Part shown: in pieces, positions 11,451 through 22,402 of the stretch
Layout: every line of letters starts with the position of its first letter
Numbering within the stretch: position 1 is the first letter of the stretch
Source of the DNA: Excoecaria cochinchinensis
Lineage: Eukaryota > Streptophyta > Magnoliopsida > Malpighiales > Euphorbiaceae
Direction: 5' to 3'
NCBI GenBank assembly: GCA_947683425.1
Contig: CANTUQ010000301.1
Span: forward strand, 124,001 to 188,000
DNA length: 64,000 bases
Notes under the pieces: generated by a model
What the model saw: the letters and a program-made list of their open reading frames with translations, nothing else
Databases searched by the model: none
What the model was told of the DNA's origin: nothing
Program-made: the position numbers and the translations under genes

Positions 11451-13435
11451 GATACGTTTTGACCAGCAAGCTTTCAGTACCTATTCCAATTGAGTTTTCC
11501 TTAATTATTGGACTCGGATCAAAAATTTCATCACTTTTTACGATTTTTCGATTTTTGTGATTTTCCCTAGTGGTACCCCTAGGGAAATCTGTAAAAATTC
11601 GTCGGATTCCGACGAATCCAATTCTCGATGCGTTGTGACCAGCAAGTTTTCAGTAGCTAATTCAATCGAGTTTTCCTGAATTATTGGACTCGGATCCAAA
11701 TTTTCATCACTTTTTACGATTTTTCAATTTTCCCTAGTGGTACCCCTAGGGAAATCCGCAAAAATTCGTCGAATGCCGACGAAGCCAATTCTCGATGCGT
11801 TGTGACCGGCAAGCTTCCAGTAGCTATTCCAATCGAGTTTTCCTGAATTATTGGACTCGGATCCAAATTTTCACCACTTTTTACGATTTTTCAATATTGC
11901 TGATTTTCCCTTGTGGTACCCCTAGGTAAATCCGCAAAAATTCGTCGGATTCCGACGAAGCCAATTCTCGATGCGTTGTGACCGGCAAGCTTCCAGTAGC
12001 TATTCCAATCGAGTTTTCCTGAATTAATGAACTCGGATCAAAAATTTCATCACTTTTTACGATTTTTCAATTTTTGTGATTTTCCCTATTGGTACCCCTA
12101 GGGAAATTCGCAAAAATTCATCGGATTCCGACGAAGGCAATTCTCGATGCGTTTTGACCGGCAAGCTTCCAGTAGCAATTCCAATCGAGTTTTCCTTAAT
12201 TATTTGTTTCGGATCCAAAATTTCACCGCTTTTTACTATTTTTCAATTTTTCCTAGTGGTACCCCTAGTGAAATCCGTAAAAATTCGTCGAATTTCGACG
12301 AAGCAAATTCTCGATGCGTTGTGACCTGCAAGCTTCCAGTAGCTATTCCAATCGAGTTTTCCTGAATTATTGGACTCGGATAAAAAATTTCACTACTTTT
12401 TTCGATTTTTCGATTTTCCCTAGTGGTACCCCTAGGGAAATATGCAAAAATTCGTCGGATTCCGACGAAGCGAATTCTCGATGCGTTGTGACCGGCTAGC
12501 TTCCAGTAGCTACTCCAATCTAGTTTTCCTGAATTATTAGACTCGGATCCAAAATTTCATCACGTTTTACGATATTTCGATTTTCCCTAGTGGTAACCTT
12601 AGGGAAATCCGTAAAAATTCGTCGGATTCCGACGAAGCCAATTCTCGATACGTTGTGACCGGCAAGCTTCCAGTAGCTATTCCAATCGAGTTTTCCTGAA
12701 TTATTGGAATCGGATCCAAAATCTCACCACTTTTTACGATTTTTCGATTTTGGTGATTTTTCATAGTGGTACCCCTAGTGAAATCCGTAAAAATTCGTCG
12801 GATTCCGACGAAGCCAATTTTCGATGTGTTTTGACCGGCAAGTTTACAATCGCTATTCGATTAAAGTTTCCTGAATTATTGGACTCAGATCCAAAATTTC
12901 ACCAGTTTTTACGATTTTTCGATTTTTCCTAGTGGTACCCCTACTGAAATCCGTACAAATTCGTCGGATTTCGACGATGCCAATTCTCGATGCGTTGTGA
13001 CCTGCAAGCTTCCAGTAGTTATTCCAATCGAGTTTTCCTTAATTATTGGAGTCGGATCCAAAATTTCACCACTTTTTACGATTTTTCGATTTTGGTGATT
13101 TTCCCTAGTGGTACCCCTAGGAAAATCCGTAAAAATTCGTCAGATTTTGACGAACCTAATTCTCGATGCGTTGTGACCGGCAAGCTTCCAGTAGCTATTC
13201 CAATCGAGTTTTCCTGAATTATTGGACTCGGATCCAAAATTTCACCGCTTTTTACGATTTTTCGATTTTCCCTAGTGGTACCCCTAGTGAAATCCGTACA
13301 ATTTCGACGATGCCAATTCTCGATGCGTTATGACCTGCAAGCTTCCAGTAGCTATTCCAATCGAGTTTTCCTGAATTATTGGACTCGGATCCAAAATTAC
13401 ACCACTTTTTATGATTTTTCGATTTTGGTGATTTT

Positions 13436-13455
13436 CCCTAGTGGTACCCCTAGGG
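13436..13455. other. KpnI-centred 20-bp near-palindrome (exemplar of a motif in most monomers)
   Basis: The sequence ccctagtggtacccctaggg pairs with its own reverse complement at 9 of 10 positions, with GGTACC at the centre and ccctag/ctaggg as outer arms. It is present intact or nearly so in most 176-bp monomers. Dyad symmetry of this kind is what a dimeric DNA-binding protein or a cruciform would need; neither is shown by the sequence. Confidence 0.8.
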
Positions 13456-13468
13456 AAATCCGTAAAAA

Positions 13469-13487
13469 TTCGTCGGATTCCGACGAA
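13469..13487. other. Perfect 9-1-9 palindrome (exemplar of the second dyad motif)
   Basis: The sequence ttcgtcggattccgacgaa is a perfect inverted repeat with 9-bp arms around a single T. It lies 13 bp downstream of the KpnI-centred palindrome; the two centres are about 32 bp apart, close to three helical turns. It holds four of the monomer's CpGs. Type B monomers carry two arm mismatches here (ggatttcgacgat). Confidence 0.85.
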
Positions 13488-13841
13488 GCCAATTCTCGAT
13501 CCGTTGTGACCGGCAAGCTTTCAGTAGCTATTCCAATCGAGTTTTCCTGAATTATTGGACTCGAATCAAAAATTTCACCACTTTTTACGATTTTTCGATT
13601 TTGGTGATTCTCCCTATTGGTACCCCTAGGAAAATCCGCAAAAATTCATCGGATTTCAACGATGCCAATTCTCGATGCGTTGTGACCGGCAAGCTTTCAG
13701 TAGCTATTCCAATCAAGTTTTCCTGAATTATTAGACTCGGATCCAAAATTTCACCACTTTTTACGATTTTTCGATTTTGCCTAGTGGTACCCATAGGGAA
13801 ATCCGTAAAAATTCGTCGGATTCCGACGAAACCAATTCTCG

Positions 13842-15889
13842 ATGCGTTGTGACCGGCAAGCTTCCAATAGCTATTACAATAGAGTTTTCCTTAATTATTG
13901 GACTCGGATCCAAAATTTCACCACTTTTTACGATTTTTCGATTTTGGTGATTTTCCCTAGTGGTAACCCTAGGGAAATCCGTAAAAATTCGTCGGATTCC
14001 GACGAAGCCAATTCTCGATGCGTTGTGACCGGCAAGCTTCCAGTAGCTATTGTAATCGAGTGTTCCTGAATTATTGGATTCGGATCAAAAATTTCACCAC
14101 TTTTTACGATTTTTTGATTTTCCCTAGTGGTACCCCTAATGAAATCCGTACAAATTTTTCGGATTTCGACGAATCCAATTCTCGATGCGTTGTGACCTGC
14201 AAGCTTCCAGTAGCTATTCCAATCGAGTTTTCCTTAATTATTGGACTCGGATCCAAAATTTCACCACTTTTTACGATTTTTCGATTTTTTTTATTTTCCC
14301 TAGTGGTACCCATAGGGAAATCCGTAAAAATTCGACGAATCTAATTCTCGATGCGTTGTGACCGGCAAGCTTCTAGTAGCTATTCCAATCGAGTTTTCCT
14401 GAATTATTGGACTCTGATCCAAAATTTCACCGCTTTTTACGATTTTTCGATTTTCCCTAGTGGTACCCCCAGTGAAATCCGTTAAAATTCGTCGGATTTC
14501 GACGAAGCCAATTCTCAATGCGTTGTGACCTGCAAGCTTCCAGTAGCTATTCCAATCGAGTTTTCCTGAATTATTGGACTTGGATCAAAAATTTCACTAC
14601 TTTTTTTGATTTTTCGATTTTCCCTAATGGTACCCCTAGGGAAATCCGCAAAAATTCATCAGATTCCGACGAAACCAATTCTCGATGCGTTGTCACCGGC
14701 AAACTTCCAGTAGCTAATCCAATTGAGTTTTCCTGAATTATTGGACTCGGATCAAAAATTTCACCACTTTTTACGATTTTTCGATTTTGGTGATTTTTCC
14801 TAGTGTTACCCCTAGGTAAATCCGTAAAAATTCGTCGGATTCCGACGAAGCCAATTCTCGATGCATTGTGATCGGCAAGCTTCCAGTAGCTATTCCAATC
14901 GAGTTTTCCTGAATTATTGGACTCGGATAAAAAATTTCACCAGTTTTTACGATTTTTCGATTTTCCCTAGTGGTACCCCTAGGGAAATCCGTACAAATTC
15001 GTCGGATTTCGAAGAAGCCAATTCTCGATGCGTTGTGACCTACAAGCTTCCACTAGCTATTCCAATCGAGTTTTCCTGAATTATTGGACTCGGATCCAAA
15101 TTCTCACCACTTTTTACGATTTTTCGATTTTGGTGATTTTCCCTAGTGGTACCCCTAGGGAAATCCGCAAAAAATCATCGGATTCTGACGAAGCCAATTC
15201 TCGATGCGTTGTGACCGGCAAGTTTCCAGTAGCTATTCCAATCGAGTTTTCCTAAATTATTAAACTCGGATAAAAAATTTCACCACTTTTTACGATTTTT
15301 CGATTTTGGTGATTTTCCCTAGTGGTACCCCTAGGGAAATCCGTAAAAATTCGTTGAATTCCGACGAAGCCAATACTCGATGCGTTGTGACCGGCAAGCT
15401 TCCAGTAGCTATTCCAATCGAGTTTTCCTGAATTATTGGACTCGGATCAAAAATTTCACTACTTTTTTCAATTTTTCGATTTTCCCTAATGGTACCCCTT
15501 GGGAAATCCGCAAAAATTAATCGGATTCCGACGAAACCAATTCTCGATGCGTTGTCACCGGCAAACTTCCAGTAGCTATTCCAATCGAGTTTTCCTGAAT
15601 TATTGGACTCGGATCAAAAATTTCACCACTTTTTACGATTTTTCGATTTTGGTGATTTTTCCTAGTGTTACCCCTAGGTAAATCCGTAAGAATTCGTCGG
15701 ATTCCGACGAAGCCAATTCTCAAGGCGTTGTGATCGGCTAGCTTCCAGTAGCTATTCCAATTGAGTTTTCCTGAATTATTGGACTCGGATAAAAAATTTC
15801 ACCAGTTTTTACGATTTTTCGATTTTCCCTAGTGGTACCCCTAGGGAAATCCGTACAAATTCGTCGGATTCTGACGAAGCCAATTCTCG
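13842..15889 (+). repeat. Expanded copy of the 12-monomer (about 2.06 kb) unit, with extra monomers
   Basis: It starts with ctattacaatagag and ggtaaccctaggg and then acaaatttttcgg at 14152. The same markers recur 2567 bp later (16719), so this copy holds about three monomers more than the 2058-bp unit that follows. Another internal pairing, 14861 to 17262 and 15028 to 17429, has an offset of 2401 bp, so insertions and losses lie between the two pairs. Its monomers near 14.69 and 15.55 kb share gttgtcaccggcaaac. Confidence 0.65.
14326..14342 (+). repeat. 10-bp deletion collapsing the second palindrome
   Basis: The run aaaaattcgacgaatc replaces aaaaattcg-tcggatttcg-acgaatc. The lost bases are bounded by a ttcg repeat on each side. 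A similar loss is at about 13297-13308 (gtacaatttcgacg). Both remove one arm of the 9-1-9 palindrome. Confidence 0.75.
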
Positions 15890-17947
15890 ATGCATTGTGA
15901 CCGGCAAGCTTCCAGTAGCTATTACAATCGAGTTTTCCTTAATTATTGGACTCGGATCCAAAATTTCACCACTTTTTATGATTTTTCGATTTTAGTGATT
16001 TTCCCTAGTGGTACCCTTAGGAAAATCCGTAAAAATTCGTCGGATTCCGACGAAGCCAATTCTCGATGCGTTGTGACCGGCAAACTTCCAGTAGCTATTC
16101 CAATCGAGTTTTCCTGAATTATTGGACTCGGATCAAAAATTTCACCACTTTTTACGATTTTTCGATTTTGGTGATTTTCCCTATTGGTACCCCTAGGAAA
16201 ATCCGCAAAAATTCGTCGGATTCCGACGAAGCCAATTCTCGATGCGTTGTGACCGGCAAGCTTTCAGTAGCTATTCCAATCTAGTTTTCCTGAATTATTA
16301 GACTCGGATCCAAAATTTCACCACTTTTTACGATTTTTCGATTTTGCCTAGTGGTACCCATAGGGAAATCCGTAAAAATTCGTCGGATTCCGACGAAACT
16401 TATTCTCGATGCGTTGTGACCGGCAAGCTTCCAGTAGCTATTACAATAGAGTTTTCCTTAATTATTAGACTCGGATCCAAAATTTCACCACTTTTTATGA
16501 TTTTTCGATTTTGGTGATTTTCACTAGTGGTAACCCTAGGGAAATCCGTAAAAATTCGTCGGATTCCGACGAAGCCAATTCTCGATGCGTTGTGACCGGC
16601 AAGCTTCCAGTAGCTATTGCAATCGAGTTTTCCTGAATTATTGGACTCGGATCAAAAATTTCACCACTTTTTACGATTTTTCGATTTTCCCTAGTGGTAC
16701 CCCTAGTGAAATCCGTACAAATTTTTCGGATTTCGACGAATCCAATTCTCGATGCGTTGTGACCTGCAAGCTTCCAGTAGCTATTCCAATCGAACTTTCC
16801 TTAATTATTGGACTCGGATCCAAAATTTCACCACTTTTTACGATTTTTCGATTTTTGTGATTTTTCCTAGTGGTACCCCTAGGGAAATCCGTAAAAATTC
16901 GTCGGATTTCAACGAATCTAATTCTCGATGCGTTGTGACCGGCAAGCTTCCAGTAGTTATTCCAATCGAGTTTTCCTGAATTATTGGACTCTGATCCAAA
17001 ATTTCACCGCTTTTTACGATTTTTCGATTTTCCCTAGTGGTACCCCTAGTGAAATCCGTACAAATTCGTCGGATTTCGACGAAACCAATTCTCGATGCGT
17101 TGTGACCTGCAAGCTTCCAGTAGCTTTTCCAATCGAGTTTTCCTGAATTATTGGACTCGGATCAAAAATTTCACTACTTTTTTCGATTTTTCGATTTTCC
17201 CTAATGGTACCCCTATGGAAATCCGCAAAAATTCATCGGATTCCGACGAAGCCAATTCTCGATGCGTTGTGATCGGCAAGCTTCCAGTAGCTATTCCAAT
17301 CAAGTTTTCCTGAATTATTGGACTCGGATACAAAATTTCACCAGTTTTTACGATTTTTTGATTTTCCCTAGTGGTACCCCTAGGGAAATCCGTACAAATT
17401 CGTCGGATTTCGAAGAAGCCAATTCTCGATGCGTTGTGACCTACAAGCTTCCAGTAGCTATTCCAATCGAGTTTTCCTGAATTATTGGACTCGGATCCAA
17501 AATTTCACCACTTTTTACGATTTTTCGATTTTGGTGATTTTCCCTAGTGGTACCCCTTGGGAAATCCGTAAAAATTCGTCGGATTCCGACGAAACCAATA
17601 CTCGATGCGTTGTGACCGGCAAGCTTCCAGTAGCTATTCCAATCGAGTTTTCCTGAATTATTGGACTCGGATCAAAAATTTCACCACTTTTTACGATTTT
17701 TCGATTTTGGTGATTTTCCCTATTGGTACCCCTAGGGAAATCCGCAAAAATTCGTCGGATTCCGACGAAGCCAATTCTCGATGTGTTGTGACCGGCAAGC
17801 TTCCAGTAGCTATTCCAATCGAGTTTTCCTCAATTATTAGACTCGGATCCAAAATTTCACCACCTTTTACGATTTTTCGATTTTCCCTAGTGGTACCCAT
17901 AGTGAAATCCGTAAAAATTCGTCGGATTCTGACGAAGCCAATTCTCG
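15890..17947 (+). repeat. 12-monomer (2,058-bp) higher-order unit, copy 1
   Basis: Phase starts are at 15890, 16066, 16242, 16409, 16585, 16752, 16928, 17095, 17262, 17429, 17605 and 17781, with the next unit at 17948. Six 176-bp and six 167-bp steps sum to exactly 2058. The next unit repeats the order at the same offset: 15890 to 17948, 16066 to 18124, 16409 to 18467, and the marker 16719 to 18777. Confidence 0.85.
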
Positions 17948-19877
17948 ATGCATTGTGACCGGCAAGCTTCCAGTAGCTATTACAATCGATTTTTCCTTAA
18001 TTATTGGACTCGGATCCAAAATTTCACCACTTTTTATGATTTTTCGATTTTAGTGATTTTCCCTAGTGGTACCCCTAGGGAAATCCGTAAAAATTCGTCG
18101 GATTCCGACGAAGCCAATTCTCGATGCGTTGTGACCGGCAAACATCCAGTAGCTATTCCAATCGAGTTTTCCTGAATTATTGGACTCGGATCAAAAATTT
18201 CACCACTTTTTACGATTTTTCGATTTTGGTAATTTTTCCTATTGGTACCCCTAGGGAAATCCGCAAAAATTCGAAGGATTCCGACGAAGCCAATTCTCGA
18301 TGCGTTGTGACCGGCAAGCTTTCAGTAGCTATTCCAATCGAGTTTTCCTGAATTATTAGACTCGGATCCAAAATTTCACCACTTTTTACGATTTTTCGAT
18401 TTTGCCTAGTGGTACCCATAGGGAAATCCGTAAAAATTTGTCGGATTCCGACGAAACCAATTCTCGATGCGTTGTGACCGGCAAGCTTCCGGTAGCTATT
18501 ACAATAGAGTTTTCCTTAATTATTGGACTCGGATCCAAAATTTCACCAATTTTTACGATTTTTCGATTTTGGTGATTTTCCCTAGTGGTAACCCTAGGAA
18601 AATCCGTAAAAATTCGTCGAATTCCGACGAAGCCAATTCTCGATCCATTATGACCGGCAAGCTTCCAGTAGCTAATGCAATCGAGTTTTCCTGAATTATT
18701 GGACTCTGATCAAAAATTTCACCACTTTTTACGATTTTTCTATTTTCCCTAGTGGTACCCCTAGTGAAATCCCTACAAATTTTTCGGATTTCGACGTACC
18801 CCTAGGGAAATCCGTAAAAATTCGTCGGATATCAACGAATCTAATTCTCAATGCGTTGTGACCGGCAAGCTTCCAGTAGTTATTCCAATCGAGTTTTCCT
18901 GAATTATTGGACTCTGATCCAAAATTTCACCGCTTTTTACGATTTTTCGATTTTCCTAGTGGTACCCCTAGTGAAATCCGTACAAATTCGTCGGATTTTG
19001 ACGAAACCAATTCTCGATGCGTTGTCACCGGCAAACTTCCAGTAGCTATTCCAATCGAGTTTTCCTGAATTATTGTACTCGGATCAAAAATTTCACCACT
19101 TTTTACGATTTTTCGATTTTGGTGATTTTTCCTAGTGTTACCTCTAGGTAAATCCGTAAAAATTCGTCGGATTCCGACGAAGCCAATTCTTGATGCATTG
19201 TGATCGGCAAGCTTCCAGTAGCTATTCCAATCAAGTTTTCCTAAATTATTAGACTCGGATAAAAAATTTCACCAGTTTTTACGATTTTCGATTTTCCCTT
19301 GTGGTACCCCTAGGGAAATTCGTACAAATTCGTCGGATTTCGAAGAAGCCAATTCTCGATGCGTTGTGACCTACAAGCTTCCAGTAGCTATTCCAATCGA
19401 GTTTTCCTGAATTATTGGACTCGGATCCAAAATTTCACCACTTTTTACGATTTTTCGATTTTGGTGATTTTTCCTAGTGGTACCCCTAGGGAAATCCGCA
19501 AAAAATCATCGGATTCCGACGAAGCCAATTCTCGATGCGTTGTAACCGGCAAGTTTCCAGTAGCTATTCCAATCGAGTTTTCCTAAATTATTAAACTCGG
19601 ATCAAAAATTTCACAACTTTTTACGATTTTTAGATTTTGGTGATTTTCCCTATTGGTACCCCTAGGAAAATCCGCAAAAATTCGTCGGATTCCGACGAAG
19701 CCAATTCTCGATGCGTTGTGACCGGCAAGCTTCGAGTAGCTATTCCAATCGAGTTTTCCTCAATTATTAGACTCGGATCAAAAATTTCACCACTTTTTAC
19801 GATTTTTCGATTTTCACTAGTGGTACCCCTAGGGAAATCCGTAAAAATTCGTCGGATTCTGACGAAGCCAATTCTCG
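17948..19877 (+). repeat. 12-monomer higher-order unit, copy 2, with a 135-bp internal deletion
   Basis: It follows the 2058-bp unit colinearly up to 18795, where 135 bp are missing. After that the offset is about 1923-1930 bp (16928 to 18851, 17429 to 19359, 17605 to 19535). The monomer at about 19018 differs in class from its partner at 17095: 176 bp, with gtcaccggcaaac and agtgttacc. It looks like a replacement by a monomer of the kind found near 14.69 and 15.55 kb. Confidence 0.78.
18788..18804 (+). repeat. 135-bp non-integral deletion junction
   Basis: The run ggatttcgac joins directly to gtacccctaggg. In the undeleted partner the two sides lie at 16737 and 16873, so 135 bp are lost with a single shared G at the join. 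The flanking phase distances agree: 343 bp in the partner and 208 bp here. Confidence 0.88.
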
Positions 19878-20051
19878 ATGCGTTGTGACCGGCAAGCTTA
19901 CAGTAGCTATTCCAATCGAGTTTTCCTGAAATATTGAACTCAGATCAAAAATTTCACCACTTTTTACGATTTTTCGATTTTCCCTAGTGGTACCCCTAGT
20001 GAAATCCGTACAAATTCTTCGGATTTCGATGAATCCAATTCTCGATGTGTT

Positions 20052-20900
20052 GTGACCTGCAAGTTTCCAGTAGCTATTCCAATCGAGTTTTCCTTAATTA
20101 TTGGACTCGGTTTCACCACTTTTTACGATTTTTCGATTTTGATGATTTTTCCTAGTGGTACCCCTAGGGAAATCCGTAAAAATTTGTCGGATTTCGACGA
20201 AGCTAATTCTCGATGCGTTGTGACCGGCAAGCTTCCAGTAGCTATTCCAATCGAGTTTTCCTCAATTATTGGACTCGGATCAAAAATTTCACTACTTTTT
20301 TCGATTTTTCGATTTTCCCTAATGGTACCCCTAGGGAAATCCGCAAAAATTTATCGGATTCCGACGAAACCAATTCTCGATGCGTTGTGACCGGTAAGCT
20401 TTCAGTAGCTATTCTAATCGAGTTTTCCTGAATTATTGGACTCGGATCAAAAATTTCACCACTTTTTACGATTTTTCAATTTTGGTGATTTTCCCTAGTG
20501 GTACCCTTAGGGAAATCCGTAAAAATTCGTCGGATTCCGACGAAGCCAATTCTCGATGCGTTGTGACCGGCAAGCTTCCAGTAGCTATTCGATTCGAGTT
20601 TTCCTTAATTATTGGACTAGGATCCAAAATTTCAACACTTTTTACGAATTTTTGATTTTTCCTAGTGGTACCCCTAGTGAAATCCGTACAAATTCGTCGG
20701 ATTTCGACGATACCAATTCTCGATGCGTTGTGACCTGCAAGCTTCCAGTAGCTATTCCAATCGAGTTTTCTTGAATTATTGGACTCGGATCCAAAATTAC
20801 ACCACTTTTTACGATTTTTAGATTTTTGTGATTTTCCCTAATGGTACCCCCTAGGGAAATCCGTAAAAATTCGTCGGGTTCCGACGAAGCCAATTCTTGA
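20052..20900 (+). repeat. Long-range block, copy 3 (8-bp deletion marker at 20105)
   Basis: This is the third and last actcggtttcaccac in the window, 9614 bp after the second. The type B monomer follows at 20556, 451 bp after the marker. The corresponding distances in copies 1 and 2 are 617 and 618 bp, so this copy has lost about one monomer. Confidence 0.7.
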
Positions 20901-22384
20901 TACGTCTTGAGCAGCAAGCTTCCAGTAGCTATTCCAATCAAGTTTTCCTTAATTATTGGACTCGGATCCAAAATTTTATCACTTTTTACGATTTTTCGAT
21001 TTTGGTGATTTTCCCTAGTGGTACCCTTAGGGTAATCCGTAAAAATTTGTCGGATTCCAAAGAAGCCAATTCTCGATGCATTTTGACCAACAAGCTTCTA
21101 GTAGCTATTCCAATTGAGTTTTCCATAATTATCTGACTCGGATCCAAAATTTAACCAGTTTTTACGATTTTTCGATTTTTGTGATTTTTACTAGTGGTAC
21201 CCCTAGGAAAATCCGTAAAAATTCGTCGAATTTCGACGAAGCAAATTCTCGATGCGTTGTGACCGGAAAGCTTCCAGTTGCTATTCAAATCGAGTTTTCC
21301 TGAATTATTGGACTCGGATCCAAAATTTCACCACTTTTTATGATTTTTCGATTTTGGTGATTTTCCCTAGTGGTACCCCTAGGAAAATCCATAAAAATTC
21401 GTCGGATTACGACGAAGCCAATTCTCAATCCGTTGTGACCGGCAAGGTTCTAGTAGCTATTCCAATCGAGTTTTCCTGAATTATTATACTCGGATCAAAA
21501 ATTTCACCACTTTTTACGATTTTTCGATTTTGGTGATTTTCCCTAGTGGTACCCCTAGGGAAATCTGTAAAAATTTGTCGGATTCCGACGAAGCAAATTC
21601 TCGATGCGTTGTGACCGGCAAGCTTCAAGTAGCTATTCGATTCGAGTTTTCCTGAATTATTGGACTCTAATCCAAACTTTCACCACTTTTTACGATTTTT
21701 CCTAGTGGTACCCCTAGTGAAATCCGTACAAATTCGTCGGATTTCGACGATGCCAGTTCTCAATGCGTTGTGACCTGCAAGCTTCCAGTAGCTATTCCAA
21801 TCGAGTTTTCCTTAATTATTGGACTCGAATCCAAAATTACACCACTTTTTACGATTTTTCGATTTTTGTGATTTTTCCTAGTGGTACCCCTAGGAAAATC
21901 CGTAAAAATTCGTCGGATTCGGACGAAACCAATTCTCGATGCGTTGTAACCGGCAACTTTCCAGTAGCTATTCCAATCGAGTTTTCCTGAATTATTGGAC
22001 TCGGATCAAAAATTTCACCACATTTTACGATTTTTCAATTTTCCCTAGTGGTACCCCTAGGAAAATCCGTAAAAATTCGTCGGATTCCGACAAAGCCAAT
22101 TCTCGATGCGTTGTGACCGGCAAGCTTCCAGTAGCTATTACAATCGAGTTTTCCTAAATTATTGGATTTGGATCCAAAATTTAACCACTTTTTACGATTT
22201 TTAGATTTTGGTGATTTTCCCTAGTGGTACCCCTAGGGAAATCCGTACAAATTCTTCGGATTTCGACGAATCTAATTCTCGATGCGTTGTGACCTGCAAG
22301 CTTCCAGTAGCTATTCCAATCGAGTTTTCCTGAATTATTTGACTCGGAACAAAAATTTCACCACTTTTTACGATTTTTCGATTT

Positions 22385-22402
22385 TGGTGATTGGTACCCC
22401 TA
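22385..22402 (+). repeat. 9-bp deletion of the left palindrome arm
   Basis: The run ggtgattggtacccctaggg lacks ttccctagt, the left arm of the KpnI-centred palindrome, while GGTACC and the right arm are kept. I found this form only once. Confidence 0.8.

Larger units (their letters stand above)
13323..13498 (+). repeat. Exemplar 176-bp monomer (type A, both palindromes intact)
   Basis: This near-consensus unit shows the module order. First comes the marker atgcgtt with gcaagcttcc (HindIII site), then a segment ending in ggactcggatcc (BamHI site). Next is a T-tract block with tttttacgatttttcg and ttttggtgatttt. Then comes the KpnI-centred palindrome at 13436-13455, a 13-bp A-rich spacer, the second palindrome at 13469-13487, and a short tail ccaattctcgat that leads into the next copy. 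The 176-bp length is the commonest spacing in the window. Choosing the start at atgcg is a convention; the true unit has no defined start. Confidence 0.9.
10089..13841 (+). repeat. Superunit of about 3.75 kb, copy 2
   Basis: It starts with the same marker pair as 6342-10088. The next marker is at 14152, an offset of 3754 bp, and the next phase start is 13842 (3753 bp). It also contains the second copy of the 8-bp-deletion block (marker 10491). Confidence 0.65.

Noticed and set aside
13436..13455. Transcription terminator or operator at each KpnI-centred palindrome
   Set aside because: The palindrome has no loop and no gene beside it, and it repeats hundreds of times. It is treated as a satellite-internal dyad motif.
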